Assembly: GCF_022808615.1 (NCBI RefSeq)
Contig: NZ_JAKZKS010000020.1
Coordinates: forward strand, 1 to 63,873
DNA length: 63,873 nucleotides
DNA from: Bacillus sp. FJAT-47783
GTDB lineage: Bacteria; Bacillota; Bacilli; Bacillales; Aeribacillaceae
Direction: 5' to 3'
Both the position numbers and the translations under genes were made by a program. The notes under the pieces were generated by a model. The model ran no database searches. It was given only the letters and a program-made list of their open reading frames with translations, and had not been told where the DNA came from. Shown here in pieces: positions 20,731 to 32,361 of the stretch (position 1 is the first letter of the stretch; the number at the start of each line of letters is the position of its first letter).

Positions 20731-21432
20731 ATGCCGAAAAAAGGAAAAAAATATCTTGAAGCTGTAAAGCTTGTAGATCGCTCTAAAGCTTATGATGTTA
20801 AAGAAGCGATTGAATTAGTAAAAAAGACAAATACTGCAAAATTTGATGCAACAGTTGAAGTTGCATTCCGTTTAGGGGTTGACCCTCGTAAAAATGACCA
20901 GCAAATCCGTGGTGCCGTTGTATTACCGAACGGAACTGGTAAAACTCAACGTGTATTAGTTTTCGCAAAAGGTGAGAAAGCGAAAGAAGCAGAAGCTGCT
21001 GGTGCAGACTATGTTGGAGATTCTGATTACATTAACAAAATTCAACAAGGTTGGTTTGAGTTTGATGTAGTTGTAGCAACTCCTGACATGATGGGAGAAG
21101 TTGGTAAGTTGGGTCGTGTGCTTGGTCCTAAAGGATTAATGCCAAACCCTAAAACAGGTACGGTAACATTCGAAGTTGAAAAAGCAGTTAACGAAATTAA
21201 AGCTGGTAAAGTCGAATACCGTGTAGATAAAGCGGGTAACATCCATGTACCAATTGGTAAAGTTTCTTTTGAAGATGAGAAGTTAGTTGAAAACTTCACG
21301 ACAATCTATGAAACATTATTAAAAGCGAAACCTGCAGCTGCGAAAGGTACGTATATGAAGAATGTCGCAGTTACATCTACAATGGGACCTGGAGTTAGAG
21401 TTGACGCATCATCATTTGTTGTTTCAAAATAA
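20731..21432 (+). CDS. rplA: 50S ribosomal protein L1
   Basis: 233 residues. Forms the mobile L1 stalk at the E site that helps release deacylated tRNA; in many bacteria it also represses its own mRNA. The signature [15 protein letters not shown] is near residues 131-145, in the two-domain L1 fold. ATG 20731 follows AAGGAGGAAA. The rplJ promoter starts right after its stop. Confidence 0.97.
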   Translation: MPKKGKKYLEAVKLVDRSKAYDVKEAIELVKKTNTAKFDATVEVAFRLGVDPRKNDQQIRGAVVLPNGTGKTQRVLVFAKGEKAKEAEAAGADYVGDSDYINKIQQGWFEFDVVVATPDMMGEVGKLGRVLGPKGLMPNPKTGTVTFEVEKAVNEIKAGKVEYRVDKAGNIHVPIGKVSFEDEKLVENFTTIYETLLKAKPAAAKGTYMKNVAVTSTMGPGVRVDASSFVVSK

Positions 21433-21435
21433 TGA

Positions 21436-21464
21436 TTGACAAACTTTAAGCGATTTGTTAATAT
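21436..21464 (+). promoter_or_regulatory. Promoter of rplJ-rplL
   Basis: TTGACA (21436-21441), 17-bp spacer, TAATAT (21459-21464). It starts a ~200-base leader before rplJ. Confidence 0.75.
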
Positions 21465-21497
21465 AACAAATGTTGTTTAATTGAATAGATTTTATTT

Positions 21498-21632
21498 ATA
21501 CCGTAGACAGTAGGTGCCGGTTGGCTTAATTTCCTACCGAGGTGTGATTTTATAGATTAAGCGGTTCTTTGCTTATTTGTATAATCCCTCCATGTCTACA
21601 CATGGAGGTTTTTTATATGCACCGGACGGTAT
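21498..21632 (+). promoter_or_regulatory. L10 ribosomal-protein leader with attenuator
   Basis: ATACCGT (21498-21504) pairs with ACGGTAT (21626-21632) to close the leader structure; GTAGGTGCCGG and GCACCGG lie just inside. A strong terminator hairpin CCTCCATG/CATGGAGG plus six T sits at 21587-21614. The layout matches the L10 leader of Firmicutes, where the L10-L12 complex binds its own mRNA. Here binding would favour termination before rplJ. Confidence 0.85.
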
Positions 21633-21668
21633 AAGTACCCTACTTTCAAACTACAGGAGGTGTAACAA

Positions 21669-22169
21669 ATGAGCAGCGCAATCGAACAAAAAAAGCTGAT
21701 TGTTGAAGAAATTGCTGGTAAATTCCGTGAAAGTGTTTCTACAGTTATCGTCGACTACCGTGGTCTTAACGTTGCTGAAGTAACGGAACTACGTAAAAAG
21801 CTTCGTGAAGCAGGCGTTGAGTTCAAAGTGTACAAAAACACATTAACTCGCCGTGCAGCTGAGCAAGCTGAGTTAACAGAACTTAATGATGCACTTACTG
21901 GCCCGAACGCTATTGCGTTTAGTGTAGAGGATGTTGTAGCACCTGCGAAAATCTTAAACGATTTTGCAAAAGAGCATGAAGCACTAGAAATTAAAGCTGG
22001 TGTTATCGAAGGAAATTTTGCAACTGCTGAAGAAGTTAAGGCAATTGCGGATCTACCTTCTCGAGAAGGTCTTCTTTCTATGTTACTATCTGTTCTTCAA
22101 GCTCCAATGCGCAATATTGCCCTTGCTGCAAAAGCTGTTGCGGATCAAAAAGAAGAACAAGGTGCTTAA
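21669..22169 (+). CDS. rplJ: 50S ribosomal protein L10
   Basis: 166 residues. Base of the L7/L12 stalk: the N-terminal globular domain binds 23S rRNA beside L11, and the C-terminal helix (about 135-166) binds L12 dimers. Typical N-terminus with [23 protein letters not shown] near 11-33. ATG 21669 follows AGGAGGTG. An L10-type leader with terminator precedes the gene, suggesting autoregulation. Confidence 0.97.
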   Translation: MSSAIEQKKLIVEEIAGKFRESVSTVIVDYRGLNVAEVTELRKKLREAGVEFKVYKNTLTRRAAEQAELTELNDALTGPNAIAFSVEDVVAPAKILNDFAKEHEALEIKAGVIEGNFATAEEVKAIADLPSREGLLSMLLSVLQAPMRNIALAAKAVADQKEEQGA

Positions 22170-22235
22170 TTTTAACCGAACATTTCAAACTTGTTTGTTA
22201 ACAATATAAGAACAAAAAATAAGGAGGAAAAACAA

Positions 22236-22601
22236 ATGACTAAAGAGCAAATTATTGATGCTATTAAAGAAATGACTGTTCTTGAACTTAACGATTTAGT
22301 TAAAGCTATCGAAGAGGAATTCGGCGTAACTGCTGCTGCACCTGTAGCAGTAATGGGTGGCGCTGCTGGTGGCGAAGCTGCTGCTGAGAAAACAGAATTT
22401 GATGTTATCCTTGAAGGTGCTGGCGGACAAAAAATTAAAGTTATTAAAGTTGTTCGTGAAATCACTGGTCTTGGCTTAAAAGAAGCTAAAGAATTAGTTG
22501 ATAACACTCCAAAGCCTCTTAAAGAAGGTGTTTCTAAAGAGGAAGCAGAAGAACTTAAAGCTAAGCTTGAAGAAGTTGGCGCTTCTGTAGAAGTTAAGTA
22601 A
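22236..22601 (+). CDS. rplL: 50S ribosomal protein L7/L12
   Basis: 121 residues from ATG 22236 (AAGGAGG upstream; the frame runs back to 22191 but only the shorter form matches the family). The N-terminal dimerisation domain is linked by an alanine/glycine-rich hinge (about 35-52) to the C-terminal domain that recruits GTPase factors ([20 protein letters not shown] near 80-99). A strong terminator follows. Confidence 0.97.
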   Translation: MTKEQIIDAIKEMTVLELNDLVKAIEEEFGVTAAAPVAVMGGAAGGEAAAEKTEFDVILEGAGGQKIKVIKVVREITGLGLKEAKELVDNTPKPLKEGVSKEEAEELKAKLEEVGASVEVK

Positions 22602-22620
22602 TAACGTTCTTTACAATGAA

Positions 22621-22648
22621 AAGCTCGCTAAAATTAAGCGGGCTTTTT
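22621..22648 (+). terminator. Terminator after rplL
   Basis: AAGCTCGCT and AGCGGGCTT pair (9 bp with one G-T) around an AAAATTA loop, followed by TTTTT. Confidence 0.92.
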
Positions 22649-22725
22649 CTCTTCTAAAAACGAAATTTTGTACGTTTATTTTCAAGGATAATGATCGACA
22701 CTTCCTAATGAAGGGAGACGATATT

Positions 22726-23328
22726 GTGAGTGAGCATTATTTTTCTGAACAACCAACTGTTGCTAGTAATCCCCACAACTTTACTTACAAATTAAGAGGA
22801 ATGACTTTTACGTTCACTTCTGATTCCGGTGTGTTTTCAAAAGGTGAAGTGGATTTTGGTTCAAGACTATTAATCGAAACGTTTCTGTTTCCCAAAGTGG
22901 AAGGGGATATACTTGATGTCGGTTGTGGTTATGGTCCAATCGGTCTTTCGATAGCTTGTGCTGATCCTGATCGTCATGTAGATATGATCGATGTGAACAA
23001 TCGGGCGGTGGAACTTGCTCGATATAACGCGACTGTAAATGGTGTGCAAAATGTTTCAGTTTTTCAAAGTAATCTATTTGAACAAGTGAAAAAAGATTCG
23101 TATGCGGCGATCCTAACAAACCCTCCGATTCGTGCGGGGAAACGAACTGTGCATGCAATTTTTGAAGAAAGTATAAATCGTTTAGCACAAAATGGTGAGT
23201 TGTGGATTGTTATTCAAAAGAAGCAAGGGGCGCCATCGGCCATTAAAAAGTTAGAGGAACTTTGTACATCAGTAGAAGTAATGGAAAAGAAAAAAGGGTA
23301 CTACATTATTAGAGCAAAAAAAGATTGA
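22726..23328 (+). CDS. Class I SAM-dependent methyltransferase, RsmC-like (YbxB)
   Basis: 200 residues from GTG 22726 (AAGGGAG upstream, VSEHYFSEQP). ATG 22708 is in frame but has no ribosome binding site. Motif I LDVGCGYGPIGLS is near residues 66-78, motif IV TNPPIRAG near 133-140 with the NPP(Y/F/I) pattern of base N-methylases; this points to a 16S rRNA guanine methyltransferase like RsmC. B. subtilis YbxB occupies the same place between rplL and rpoB. Target not shown. Confidence 0.9.
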   Translation: MSEHYFSEQPTVASNPHNFTYKLRGMTFTFTSDSGVFSKGEVDFGSRLLIETFLFPKVEGDILDVGCGYGPIGLSIACADPDRHVDMIDVNNRAVELARYNATVNGVQNVSVFQSNLFEQVKKDSYAAILTNPPIRAGKRTVHAIFEESINRLAQNGELWIVIQKKQGAPSAIKKLEELCTSVEVMEKKKGYYIIRAKKD

Positions 23329-23330
23329 CT

Positions 23331-23359
23331 TTGAATTTTCACTATGTTAGCATTATAAA
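23331..23359 (+). promoter_or_regulatory. Promoter of rpoBC
   Basis: TTGAAT (23331-23336), 17-bp spacer, TATAAA (23354-23359), directly after the methyltransferase stop. It gives a leader of about 280 bases before rpoB. Confidence 0.65.
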
Positions 23360-23470
23360 ATGCCAATGTGTAAATTCCCGGTGAATTTTTATGTTTAAGA
23401 AAAATGTTTATTTTTTCTATTTTAGGAAAAAATAATAAAATCAATTATTTGTTTTGAGAGGTTTTTTCGA

Positions 23471-23528
23471 AATACTCTTGTTCTCATAAAGTTGTAAAGA
23501 GTATTTTGCGTGATAGGATTTTATCCTA
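23471..23528 (+). promoter_or_regulatory. Structured part of the rpoB leader
   Basis: AATACTCTT (23471-23479) pairs with AAGAGTATT (23497-23505), a perfect 9-bp stem with a 17-base loop. A second hairpin TAGGAT-TTT-ATCCTA follows at 23514-23528. No T-run of terminator quality follows either. The rest of the 320-base gap shows nothing else recognisable. Confidence 0.65.
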
Positions 23529-23646
23529 CTCGTTAAAAGAAAAACCCTTTATTTTTGCTTTTTACTTGTAGTAGCATAAAAGTGTTTTTACCATTTTTGT
23601 GCTCATTACAAGATATATATTACGCTTGATTTGAGGGGTGAATCAG

Positions 23647-26600
23647 TTGACAGGTCAACTAGTTCAGTATGGACGACACCGCCAACGTAGAAGTTATGCA
23701 CGTATTAGCGAAGTTTTAGAATTACCAAATCTTATTGAAATTCAAACCTCTTCTTATCAGTGGTTTCTTGATGAGGGGCTTCGTGAAATGTTTCAAGACA
23801 TTTCTCCTATCGAAGATTTCACTGGTAACCTCTCGCTAGAGTTTATTGATTATAGCTTAGGTGAACCGAAATATTCCGTAGAAGAGTCAAAGGAACGCGA
23901 TGTTACATACTCCGCTCCACTCCGTGTTAAGGTACGACTAATTAATAAGGAAACGGGTGAAGTAAAAGATCAAGATGTATTCATGGGGGACTTTCCTCTA
24001 ATGACGGAAACGGGTACATTCGTGATCAATGGTGCTGAACGCGTTATCGTCTCCCAGTTAGTACGTTCTCCAAGTGTATATTACAGTGATAAAGTAGATA
24101 AAAACGGTAAACTAGGATTTACTGCAACTGTTATTCCAAACCGTGGCGCTTGGTTAGAGTATGAAACGGATGCGAAGGACGTTGTGTATGTTCGCATAGA
24201 TCGCACCCGTAAATTACCGGTTACGGTTCTTTTACGTGCCCTTGGGTTTGGCTCTGATCAAGAAATCACCGATTTATTTGGTGAAAACGAGTTCTTGCGT
24301 AACACGCTAGATAAAGATAATACAGAAAGCACGGAAAAAGCTTTACTTGAAATCTATGAACGCTTACGTCCGGGCGAACCGCCTACAGTAGAGAATGCGA
24401 AAAGCTTACTAATTTCACGCTTCTTTGATCCGAAACGTTATGATTTAGCGAGTGTAGGTCGTTACAAAATTAATAAAAAGCTTCATATTAAAAACCGTCT
24501 ATTCAATCAACAATTAGCAGAAACGCTTGTTGATCCTGAAACAGGGGAAATCGTTGCTGAGAAAGGGACAACGATTGATAGAAAAACGTTAAATCGGATT
24601 ATGCACCACCTTGAAAGTGGAGTTGGTTTCAAAAAAATTAACCCTGTTGGCGGTGTAGTAGAAGAAGAAATTACTGTTCAGTCTATTAAAATTTATGCTC
24701 CAAACGATTCAGAAGGCGAGCAAGTTATCAATGTTATTAGTAATGCAAACATTGATGAGTCTGTAAAAAATATTGCACCTGCAGATATTATTGCATCTAT
24801 TAGTTACTTCTTTAATTTATTACACGGTGTAGGAAATACAGACGATATTGACCATCTTGGAAATAGACGTTTACGTTCTGTAGGTGAGCTATTACAAAAC
24901 CAATTCCGTATTGGTCTTTCTCGTATGGAGCGTGTGGTTCGTGAAAGAATGTCTATTCAGGACACGAACACGATTACTCCACAGCAATTGATTAATATTC
25001 GTCCTGTAATTGCATCTATTAAAGAATTCTTCGGTAGCTCACAGTTATCACAGTTTATGGATCAAACAAACCCTCTTGCTGAATTAACGCACAAACGTCG
25101 TTTATCAGCATTAGGACCTGGTGGATTAACGCGTGAACGTGCAGGATTCGAAGTGCGTGACGTTCACTATTCTCATTACGGTCGTATGTGTCCAATTGAA
25201 ACACCAGAGGGTCCAAATATCGGGTTAATTAACTCCTTATCATCTTATGCGAAAGTAAACCGTTTTGGATTTATTGAAACTCCTTATCGTCGCATTGATC
25301 CTGAAACGGGAAAAGTAACGAGTCAAATTGATTATTTAACAGCTGATGAAGAAGATAACTATGTAGTTGCACAAGCAAATGCACGCTTAGGTGAAGATGG
25401 TTCATTCTTAGATGAAAACATCGTCGCTCGTTTCCGTGGGGAAAACACAGTCGTTAAACGCGACAGTGTAGATTACATGGACGTATCTCCAAAACAAGTT
25501 GTATCTGCAGCGACAGCATGTATTCCTTTCTTGGAAAACGACGATTCAAACCGCGCGTTAATGGGAGCAAACATGCAACGTCAAGCTGTACCATTAATGC
25601 AACCGGAAGCACCGATTGTAGGTACTGGTATGGAATATGTGTCTGGAAAAGATTCAGGAGCTGCGGTTATTTGTAAGCATCCTGGAATCGTTGAGCGTGT
25701 CGAGGCGAACCGTATTTACGTTCGCAGATATGAAGAAGTAGATGGTCAAAAAATTAAAGGTGACCTTGATAAATATAATTTATTAAAATTTGTTCGTTCG
25801 AACCAAGGTACTTGTTATAATCAGCGTCCAATTGTTTCCGTTGGTGATGAGGTAGTTAAAGGTGAGATTTTAGCAGACGGACCATCGATGGAGAAGGGCG
25901 AGCTAGCGCTTGGAAGAAATGTACTCGTTGCTTTCATGACATGGGATGGATATAACTACGAGGACGCGATTATTATGAGTGAGCGTCTCGTGAAAGATGA
26001 TGTCTATACATCCATTCATATTGAAGAATATGAGTCTGAGTCTCGGGATACGAAACTTGGTCCGGAAGAAATTACACGTGATATTCCAAACGTCGGTGAA
26101 GATGCCCTGCGCAACTTAGACGAACGCGGAATTATTCGTATCGGTGCAGAAGTTAAGGACGGAGATTTACTAGTTGGTAAAGTAACACCAAAAGGCGTGA
26201 CAGAGTTAACAGCTGAAGAAAGATTGTTACATGCAATTTTTGGTGAAAAGGCTCGAGAAGTACGTGATACTTCACTACGTGTTCCGCATGGTGGCGGGGG
26301 TATTGTATTAGACGTTAAAGTCTTTAACCGTGAAGACGGTGACGAATTACCACCAGGTGTAAACCAGTTAGTGCGTGTTTATATCGTTCAAAAACGTAAA
26401 ATTTCTGAAGGGGATAAAATGGCCGGTCGACACGGTAATAAGGGTGTTATTTCGCGTATCCTTCCAGAAGAAGACATGCCTTATTTACCAGATGGCACAC
26501 CTGTTGATATTATGTTAAACCCATTAGGAGTTCCATCTCGTATGAATATCGGTCAGGTTTTAGAGTTGCATCTTGGAATGGCCGCTCGTAAACTTGGCAT

Positions 26601-27213
26601 TCATGTTGCAACACCTGTATTTGATGGTGCTCGTGAGGAAGATGTATGGGCAACGCTTGAAGAAGCAGGTATGGCTCGTGATGCAAAAACCATTCTTTAT
26701 GATGGGCGAACAGGAGAGCCGTTTGATAACCGCGTATCTGTTGGTATCATGTACATGATCAAGCTTGCACATATAGTTGATGATAAATTACATGCTCGTT
26801 CAACGGGACCTTACTCACTTGTTACACAACAGCCTCTGGGAGGTAAAGCACAATTTGGTGGACAGCGTTTTGGTGAGATGGAGGTATGGGCACTTGAAGC
26901 ATATGGTGCTGCATACACGTTACAAGAAATTCTTACTGTTAAATCAGATGACGTTGTCGGTCGTGTGAAAACATATGAGGCGATTGTAAAAGGTGAAAAT
27001 GTTCCTGAGCCAGGCGTTCCTGAATCATTTAAAGTATTAATTAAGGAGCTTCAAAGCTTAGGTATGGATGTCAAAATTCTTTCAAGTGATGAACAAGAAA
27101 TTGAAATGAGAGAATTAGAAGATGAAGAAGAAACAAATCAGTCAGAAGATGTTTCATTAAATAATGAAGAAGAAGTGACTGAAAAAGAAAAAGACGTCGT
27201 TACGAAAGAGTAA
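23647..27213 (+). CDS. rpoB: DNA-directed RNA polymerase subunit beta
   Basis: 1188 residues from TTG 23647, the same unusual start as in B. subtilis, 8 bases after GAGGGG; GTG 23638 overlaps that site. Catalytic subunit of RNA polymerase. The rifampicin-binding cluster reads [14 protein letters not shown]...[14 protein letters not shown], with no known resistance residue changed. Conserved blocks include [12 protein letters not shown] and [20 protein letters not shown] near the end. A glutamate-rich tail closes the protein, as in other Bacillus RpoB. Confidence 0.98.
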   Translation: MTGQLVQYGRHRQRRSYARISEVLELPNLIEIQTSSYQWFLDEGLREMFQDISPIEDFTGNLSLEFIDYSLGEPKYSVEESKERDVTYSAPLRVKVRLINKETGEVKDQDVFMGDFPLMTETGTFVINGAERVIVSQLVRSPSVYYSDKVDKNGKLGFTATVIPNRGAWLEYETDAKDVVYVRIDRTRKLPVTVLLRALGFGSDQEITDLFGENEFLRNTLDKDNTESTEKALLEIYERLRPGEPPTVENAKSLLISRFFDPKRYDLASVGRYKINKKLHIKNRLFNQQLAETLVDPETGEIVAEKGTTIDRKTLNRIMHHLESGVGFKKINPVGGVVEEEITVQSIKIYAPNDSEGEQVINVISNANIDESVKNIAPADIIASISYFFNLLHGVGNTDDIDHLGNRRLRSVGELLQNQFRIGLSRMERVVRERMSIQDTNTITPQQLINIRPVIASIKEFFGSSQLSQFMDQTNPLAELTHKRRLSALGPGGLTRERAGFEVRDVHYSHYGRMCPIETPEGPNIGLINSLSSYAKVNRFGFIETPYRRIDPETGKVTSQIDYLTADEEDNYVVAQANARLGEDGSFLDENIVARFRGENTVVKRDSVDYMDVSPKQVVSAATACIPFLENDDSNRALMGANMQRQAVPLMQPEAPIVGTGMEYVSGKDSGAAVICKHPGIVERVEANRIYVRRYEEVDGQKIKGDLDKYNLLKFVRSNQGTCYNQRPIVSVGDEVVKGEILADGPSMEKGELALGRNVLVAFMTWDGYNYEDAIIMSERLVKDDVYTSIHIEEYESESRDTKLGPEEITRDIPNVGEDALRNLDERGIIRIGAEVKDGDLLVGKVTPKGVTELTAEERLLHAIFGEKAREVRDTSLRVPHGGGGIVLDVKVFNREDGDELPPGVNQLVRVYIVQKRKISEGDKMAGRHGNKGVISRILPEEDMPYLPDGTPVDIMLNPLGVPSRMNIGQVLELHLGMAARKLGIHVATPVFDGAREEDVWATLEEAGMARDAKTILYDGRTGEPFDNRVSVGIMYMIKLAHIVDDKLHARSTGPYSLVTQQPLGGKAQFGGQRFGEMEVWALEAYGAAYTLQEILTVKSDDVVGRVKTYEAIVKGENVPEPGVPESFKVLIKELQSLGMDVKILSSDEQEIEMRELEDEEETNQSEDVSLNNEEEVTEKEKDVVTKE

Positions 27214-27269
27214 GTAATGATAAAGGCAATTAGGGTTAAAACCGGAAGATTAAAAGGGAGGTAGGCCCC

Positions 27270-30200
27270 TTGCTAGATGTAAATAACTTTGAATATATGA
27301 ACATCGGTCTTGCTTCACCGGATAAAATCCGTTCCTGGTCATATGGTGAAGTGAAAAAGCCAGAAACGATTAACTATCGAACATTAAAACCAGAGAAAGA
27401 CGGGCTTTTCTGTGAGCGAATTTTTGGTCCAACAAAAGACTGGGAATGTCATTGTGGAAAATATAAGCGCGTTCGTTACAAAGGGGTCGTTTGTGACCGC
27501 TGTGGTGTTGAAGTAACGCGTGCGAAAGTTCGTCGTGAGCGAATGGGGCACATCGAGCTTGCTGCCCCAGTCTCACACATTTGGTACTTTAAAGGAATTC
27601 CGAGCCGCATGGGACTTGTTCTTGATATGTCACCTCGTGCGCTAGAAGAAGTTATTTATTTTGCATCTTACGTTGTAACTGATACAGGCGATACACCGCT
27701 TGAGAAGAAACAACTTCTATCTGAAAAAGAGTACCGCACGTATCGTGAAAAATACGGGAATACATTCCAAGCATCTATGGGTGCAGAAGCGATTAAAAAA
27801 TTATTAGAAGACATTGACCTTGATAAAGAAGTAGATCATTTAAAAGAAGAACTTAAGTCATCCCAAGGTCAACGTCGTACACGTGCGATTAAACGTTTAG
27901 AAGTCATCGAAGCATTCCGACACTCTGGGAATGAGCCATCTTGGATGATCCTTGATGTGCTGCCGGTTATTCCTCCAGAGCTTCGTCCGATGGTTCAATT
28001 AGATGGTGGCCGTTTCGCTACATCTGACTTAAATGATTTATATCGTCGTGTTATTAACCGTAACAACCGTTTAAAACGTTTATTGGATTTAGGTGCCCCT
28101 AGCATCATTGTTCAAAACGAAAAACGTATGTTACAAGAAGCTGTCGACGCATTAATTGACAATGGTCGCCGTGGTCGTCCAGTAACAGGACCTGGAAATC
28201 GACCGTTAAAATCACTTTCACATATGCTTAAAGGAAAGCAAGGTCGTTTCCGTCAAAACCTACTTGGAAAACGTGTCGACTATTCTGGACGCTCTGTAAT
28301 TGTCGTAGGTCCAAACCTTAAGATGTATCAATGTGGCCTTCCAAAAGAAATGGCTCTTGAGCTATTTAAGCCATTCGTTATGAAGGAGTTAGTAGAGAAA
28401 GGGTTAGCGCATAACATAAAGAGTGCAAAACGTAAAATTGAACGGATTCATCCAGAAGTATGGGATGTGTTAGAAGAGGTTATTAAAGAGCACCCTGTAT
28501 TATTAAACCGTGCTCCTACACTACACAGACTTGGGATCCAAGCGTTCGAACCTACGCTTGTTGAAGGGCGAGCTATTCGCTTACATCCACTCGTATGTAC
28601 AGCATATAACGCTGACTTTGACGGAGACCAAATGGCCGTTCACGTACCTTTATCAGCAGAAGCGCAAGCAGAAGCACGTATTTTAATGTTGGCTGCCCAA
28701 AACATATTAAACCCGAAAGATGGTAAGCCGGTTGTTACACCATCTCAGGACATGGTTTTAGGTAACTACTACTTAACGTTAGAACGTAAAGATGCAATTG
28801 GTGAAGGAAGCATCTTTAAAGATACAGACGAAGCATTAATTGCTTATCAAAATGGTTATGTACATCTACACACACGTGTTGCGGTACATGCTGCTTCATT
28901 AAACAATGAAACATTTACAGAAGAACAAAATCGAAAGCTTTTAATTACAACAGTTGGTAAGTTAATTTTTAATGAAATTCTACCGAAGTCTTTCCCTTAT
29001 ATTAACGAGCCGACTACTGAAAATATTCAAGAGAAAACGCCAGAAAAGTATTTTGTTGATCCAACTGTAAATGTTGCTGAGTACATTAAGCAACAAGACA
29101 TTGTTCTGCCTTTTAAGAAAGGTATTCTTGGAAAGATTATCGCGGAAGTATTTAAGCAATTCCACATTACGGAAACATCTAAAATGTTAGACCGATTAAA
29201 AGATTTAGGGTTTAAATATTCTACTAAAGCCGGTATTACTGTCGGTGTATCTGACATTATCGTATTGGGTGAAAAAGAAGAAATTCTAAAAGAAGCTCAA
29301 GTAAAAGTAGATAATGTGATGAAACAGTTTAAACGTGGTTTAATTACAGAAGATGAGCGTTATGATCGCGTCATCTCCATTTGGAGTGCTGCGAAGGACA
29401 CAATCCAAAACAAACTCATGAAGTCCTTAGATCGATCAAATCCAATCTTTATGATGAGTGACTCGGGAGCCCGTGGTAACGCATCAAACTTTACACAGCT
29501 AGCTGGAATGCGCGGATTAATGGCAAACCCGGCTGGTCGAATCATCGAGTTACCAATTAAATCAAGTTTCCGTGAGGGGTTAACGGTATTAGAGTACTTT
29601 ATTTCTACACACGGTGCTCGTAAAGGTCTTGCGGATACAGCGTTAAAGACAGCTGATTCTGGTTACTTAACGCGCCGACTTGTGGACGTAGCGCAAGATG
29701 TCATTATTCGTGAGGAAGACTGTGGAACAGATCGCGGTATTTTAGCAAAGGCGATTAAAGAAGGAACAGAGATCATCGAGAAGCTTGATGAACGTATTAT
29801 TGGTCGTTATGCTCGTCGAACTGTAAAGCATCCTGAAACTGGCGAAGTATTAGTGAATGAAAATGAACTGATTACAGAAGACATTACAACTGCTATTATC
29901 GAAGCTGGTATTGAAGAAGTATGGATTCGCTCTGCGTTTGCATGTAACACGCGCCACGGCGTCTGTAAAAAATGCTACGGCCGCAATTTAGCTACAGGCT
30001 CTGAAGTGGAGGTTGGTGAAGCAGTAGGAATTATTGCTGCCCAATCGATTGGTGAACCTGGAACGCAGTTAACGATGCGTACATTCCATACAGGTGGAGT
30101 TGCCGGCGATGATATTACACAAGGTTTACCGCGTGTACAAGAGATATTTGAAGCGCGTAATCCAAAAGGTCAAGCCATAATCTCTGAAATAGATGGATAT

Positions 30201-30869
30201 GTTACTGAAATTAATGAAGTTCGTGATAAACAGCAAGAAATTGTTGTACAAGGAGAAGTTGAAACAAGATCTTACACTGCACCGTACAACGCTCGTTTAA
30301 AAGTATCAAAAGGTGATAAAGTAGAGCGCGGTCAGGAAATAACAGAAGGTTCAATTGATCCGAAAGAGCTTCTAAAAGTAAAAGATATCCTTGCCGTACA
30401 AGAGTATTTATTACGTGAAGTTCAAAAAGTATATCGTATGCAAGGGGTAGAAATTGGCGATAAGCACATCGAAGTAATGGTTCGTCAAATGTTACGGAAG
30501 GTACGTGTTATCGATCCGGGTGATACAGATGTTTTACCAGGGACACTTCTTGACATCCACCAATTTACGGATGCGAACAAATCAGTACTTCTTGAAGGAA
30601 AACGTCCTGCTACAGGAAGACCTGTTCTTCTCGGTATTACAAAAGCATCACTCGAAACAGAGTCCTTCTTATCAGCAGCATCCTTCCAAGAAACAACACG
30701 TGTTCTTACAGATGCTGCAATCAAAGGAAAGCGTGATGAATTACTCGGCTTAAAGGAGAATGTCATCATTGGAAAACTTGTTCCAGCTGGTACAGGTATG
30801 CAACGGTACCGCAAAGCAAGCCCTGTATCAAAGGTTCAAATTTCCGAAGAAACAGTAACAATCGATTAA
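27270..30869 (+). CDS. rpoC: DNA-directed RNA polymerase subunit beta'
   Basis: 1199 residues with a TTG start at 27270 (GGGAGGTAGG upstream), as in B. subtilis. The N-terminal zinc finger has C60, C62, C75 and C78. The catalytic NADFDGD that holds the active-site magnesium is near residue 450. A second zinc site lies in the [15 protein letters not shown] region near 890-905. The trigger loop and bridge-helix regions are intact. Transcribed with rpoB. Confidence 0.98.
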   Translation: MLDVNNFEYMNIGLASPDKIRSWSYGEVKKPETINYRTLKPEKDGLFCERIFGPTKDWECHCGKYKRVRYKGVVCDRCGVEVTRAKVRRERMGHIELAAPVSHIWYFKGIPSRMGLVLDMSPRALEEVIYFASYVVTDTGDTPLEKKQLLSEKEYRTYREKYGNTFQASMGAEAIKKLLEDIDLDKEVDHLKEELKSSQGQRRTRAIKRLEVIEAFRHSGNEPSWMILDVLPVIPPELRPMVQLDGGRFATSDLNDLYRRVINRNNRLKRLLDLGAPSIIVQNEKRMLQEAVDALIDNGRRGRPVTGPGNRPLKSLSHMLKGKQGRFRQNLLGKRVDYSGRSVIVVGPNLKMYQCGLPKEMALELFKPFVMKELVEKGLAHNIKSAKRKIERIHPEVWDVLEEVIKEHPVLLNRAPTLHRLGIQAFEPTLVEGRAIRLHPLVCTAYNADFDGDQMAVHVPLSAEAQAEARILMLAAQNILNPKDGKPVVTPSQDMVLGNYYLTLERKDAIGEGSIFKDTDEALIAYQNGYVHLHTRVAVHAASLNNETFTEEQNRKLLITTVGKLIFNEILPKSFPYINEPTTENIQEKTPEKYFVDPTVNVAEYIKQQDIVLPFKKGILGKIIAEVFKQFHITETSKMLDRLKDLGFKYSTKAGITVGVSDIIVLGEKEEILKEAQVKVDNVMKQFKRGLITEDERYDRVISIWSAAKDTIQNKLMKSLDRSNPIFMMSDSGARGNASNFTQLAGMRGLMANPAGRIIELPIKSSFREGLTVLEYFISTHGARKGLADTALKTADSGYLTRRLVDVAQDVIIREEDCGTDRGILAKAIKEGTEIIEKLDERIIGRYARRTVKHPETGEVLVNENELITEDITTAIIEAGIEEVWIRSAFACNTRHGVCKKCYGRNLATGSEVEVGEAVGIIAAQSIGEPGTQLTMRTFHTGGVAGDDITQGLPRVQEIFEARNPKGQAIISEIDGYVTEINEVRDKQQEIVVQGEVETRSYTAPYNARLKVSKGDKVERGQEITEGSIDPKELLKVKDILAVQEYLLREVQKVYRMQGVEIGDKHIEVMVRQMLRKVRVIDPGDTDVLPGTLLDIHQFTDANKSVLLEGKRPATGRPVLLGITKASLETESFLSAASFQETTRVLTDAAIKGKRDELLGLKENVIIGKLVPAGTGMQRYRKASPVSKVQISEETVTID

Positions 30870-30902
30870 TGGACAGTTTATTTCGAAAAAACATTTAATA
30901 AA

Positions 30903-30961
30903 AGGGTGGATGTTGCTATATGTTTCAAATTAAATTTCAACATTTAGTTGACATCCATCCT
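30903..30961. repeat. Inverted repeat between rpoC and rplGB, overlapping a promoter
   Basis: AGGGTGGATGT (30903-30913) pairs with ACATCCATCCT (30951-30961): 11 bp with one G-T pair. The right arm overlaps a TTGACA at 30948-30953. AT-rich -10 candidates follow at 30972-30980. It could be a terminator of rpoBC that doubles as an operator-like element for the rplGB-rpsL promoter. Confidence 0.6.
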
Positions 30962-31025
30962 AATATAATGTTAATATAATCAAGGTGCTCAAGATTACAC
31001 CTGTTACTTTGGAGGATATGATAAA

Positions 31026-31274
31026 ATGTCTTATGAAAAAGTATCACAGGCTGAAAGAATTATTGTTGGTACAAAGCAAACAGCAAAGGCTCTAAAAACT
31101 GATCAGGTAAAGGAAGTTGTGATTGCTGAAGATGCTGATTCATTTGTCACAACGAAAGTTATTCAGTTAGCAGAACAAAAGCAAGTTCCTTTATCAAAAG
31201 TTGATTCAATGAAAAAGCTTGGGAAAGCTTGTGGAATTGAAGTTGGAGCTGCAGTTGTAGCCATAATAAAGTAA
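31026..31274 (+). CDS. rplGB: L7Ae-family RNA-binding protein (YbxF/RplGB)
   Basis: 82 residues, single L7Ae/L30e/S12e domain that binds kink-turn RNA. The B. subtilis homologue YbxF sits at the same place before rpsL and binds k-turns in RNAs. Recognisable features: GTKQTAKAL near 16-24, VVIAEDAD near 31-38 and the C-terminal [15 protein letters not shown] near 66-80. ATG 31026 after GGAGGATA. A hairpin with a T-run follows. Its cellular target is not established. Confidence 0.92.
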   Translation: MSYEKVSQAERIIVGTKQTAKALKTDQVKEVVIAEDADSFVTTKVIQLAEQKQVPLSKVDSMKKLGKACGIEVGAAVVAIIK

Positions 31275-31280
31275 ACAATG

Positions 31281-31791
<511 letters not shown>

Positions 31792-31824
31792 TTTAATTTA
31801 CAGCATAGAAGAATTACAGTATGA

Positions 31825-32310
<486 letters not shown>

Positions 32311-32361
32311 TATCTTAGATTTAAATAAACCAATATTCATATAAGGAAGGAGAAATACCCA

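Noticed and set aside
26560-26968. ORFs within rpoB in other frames
   Set aside because: Shadows of the strongly conserved rpoB frame.
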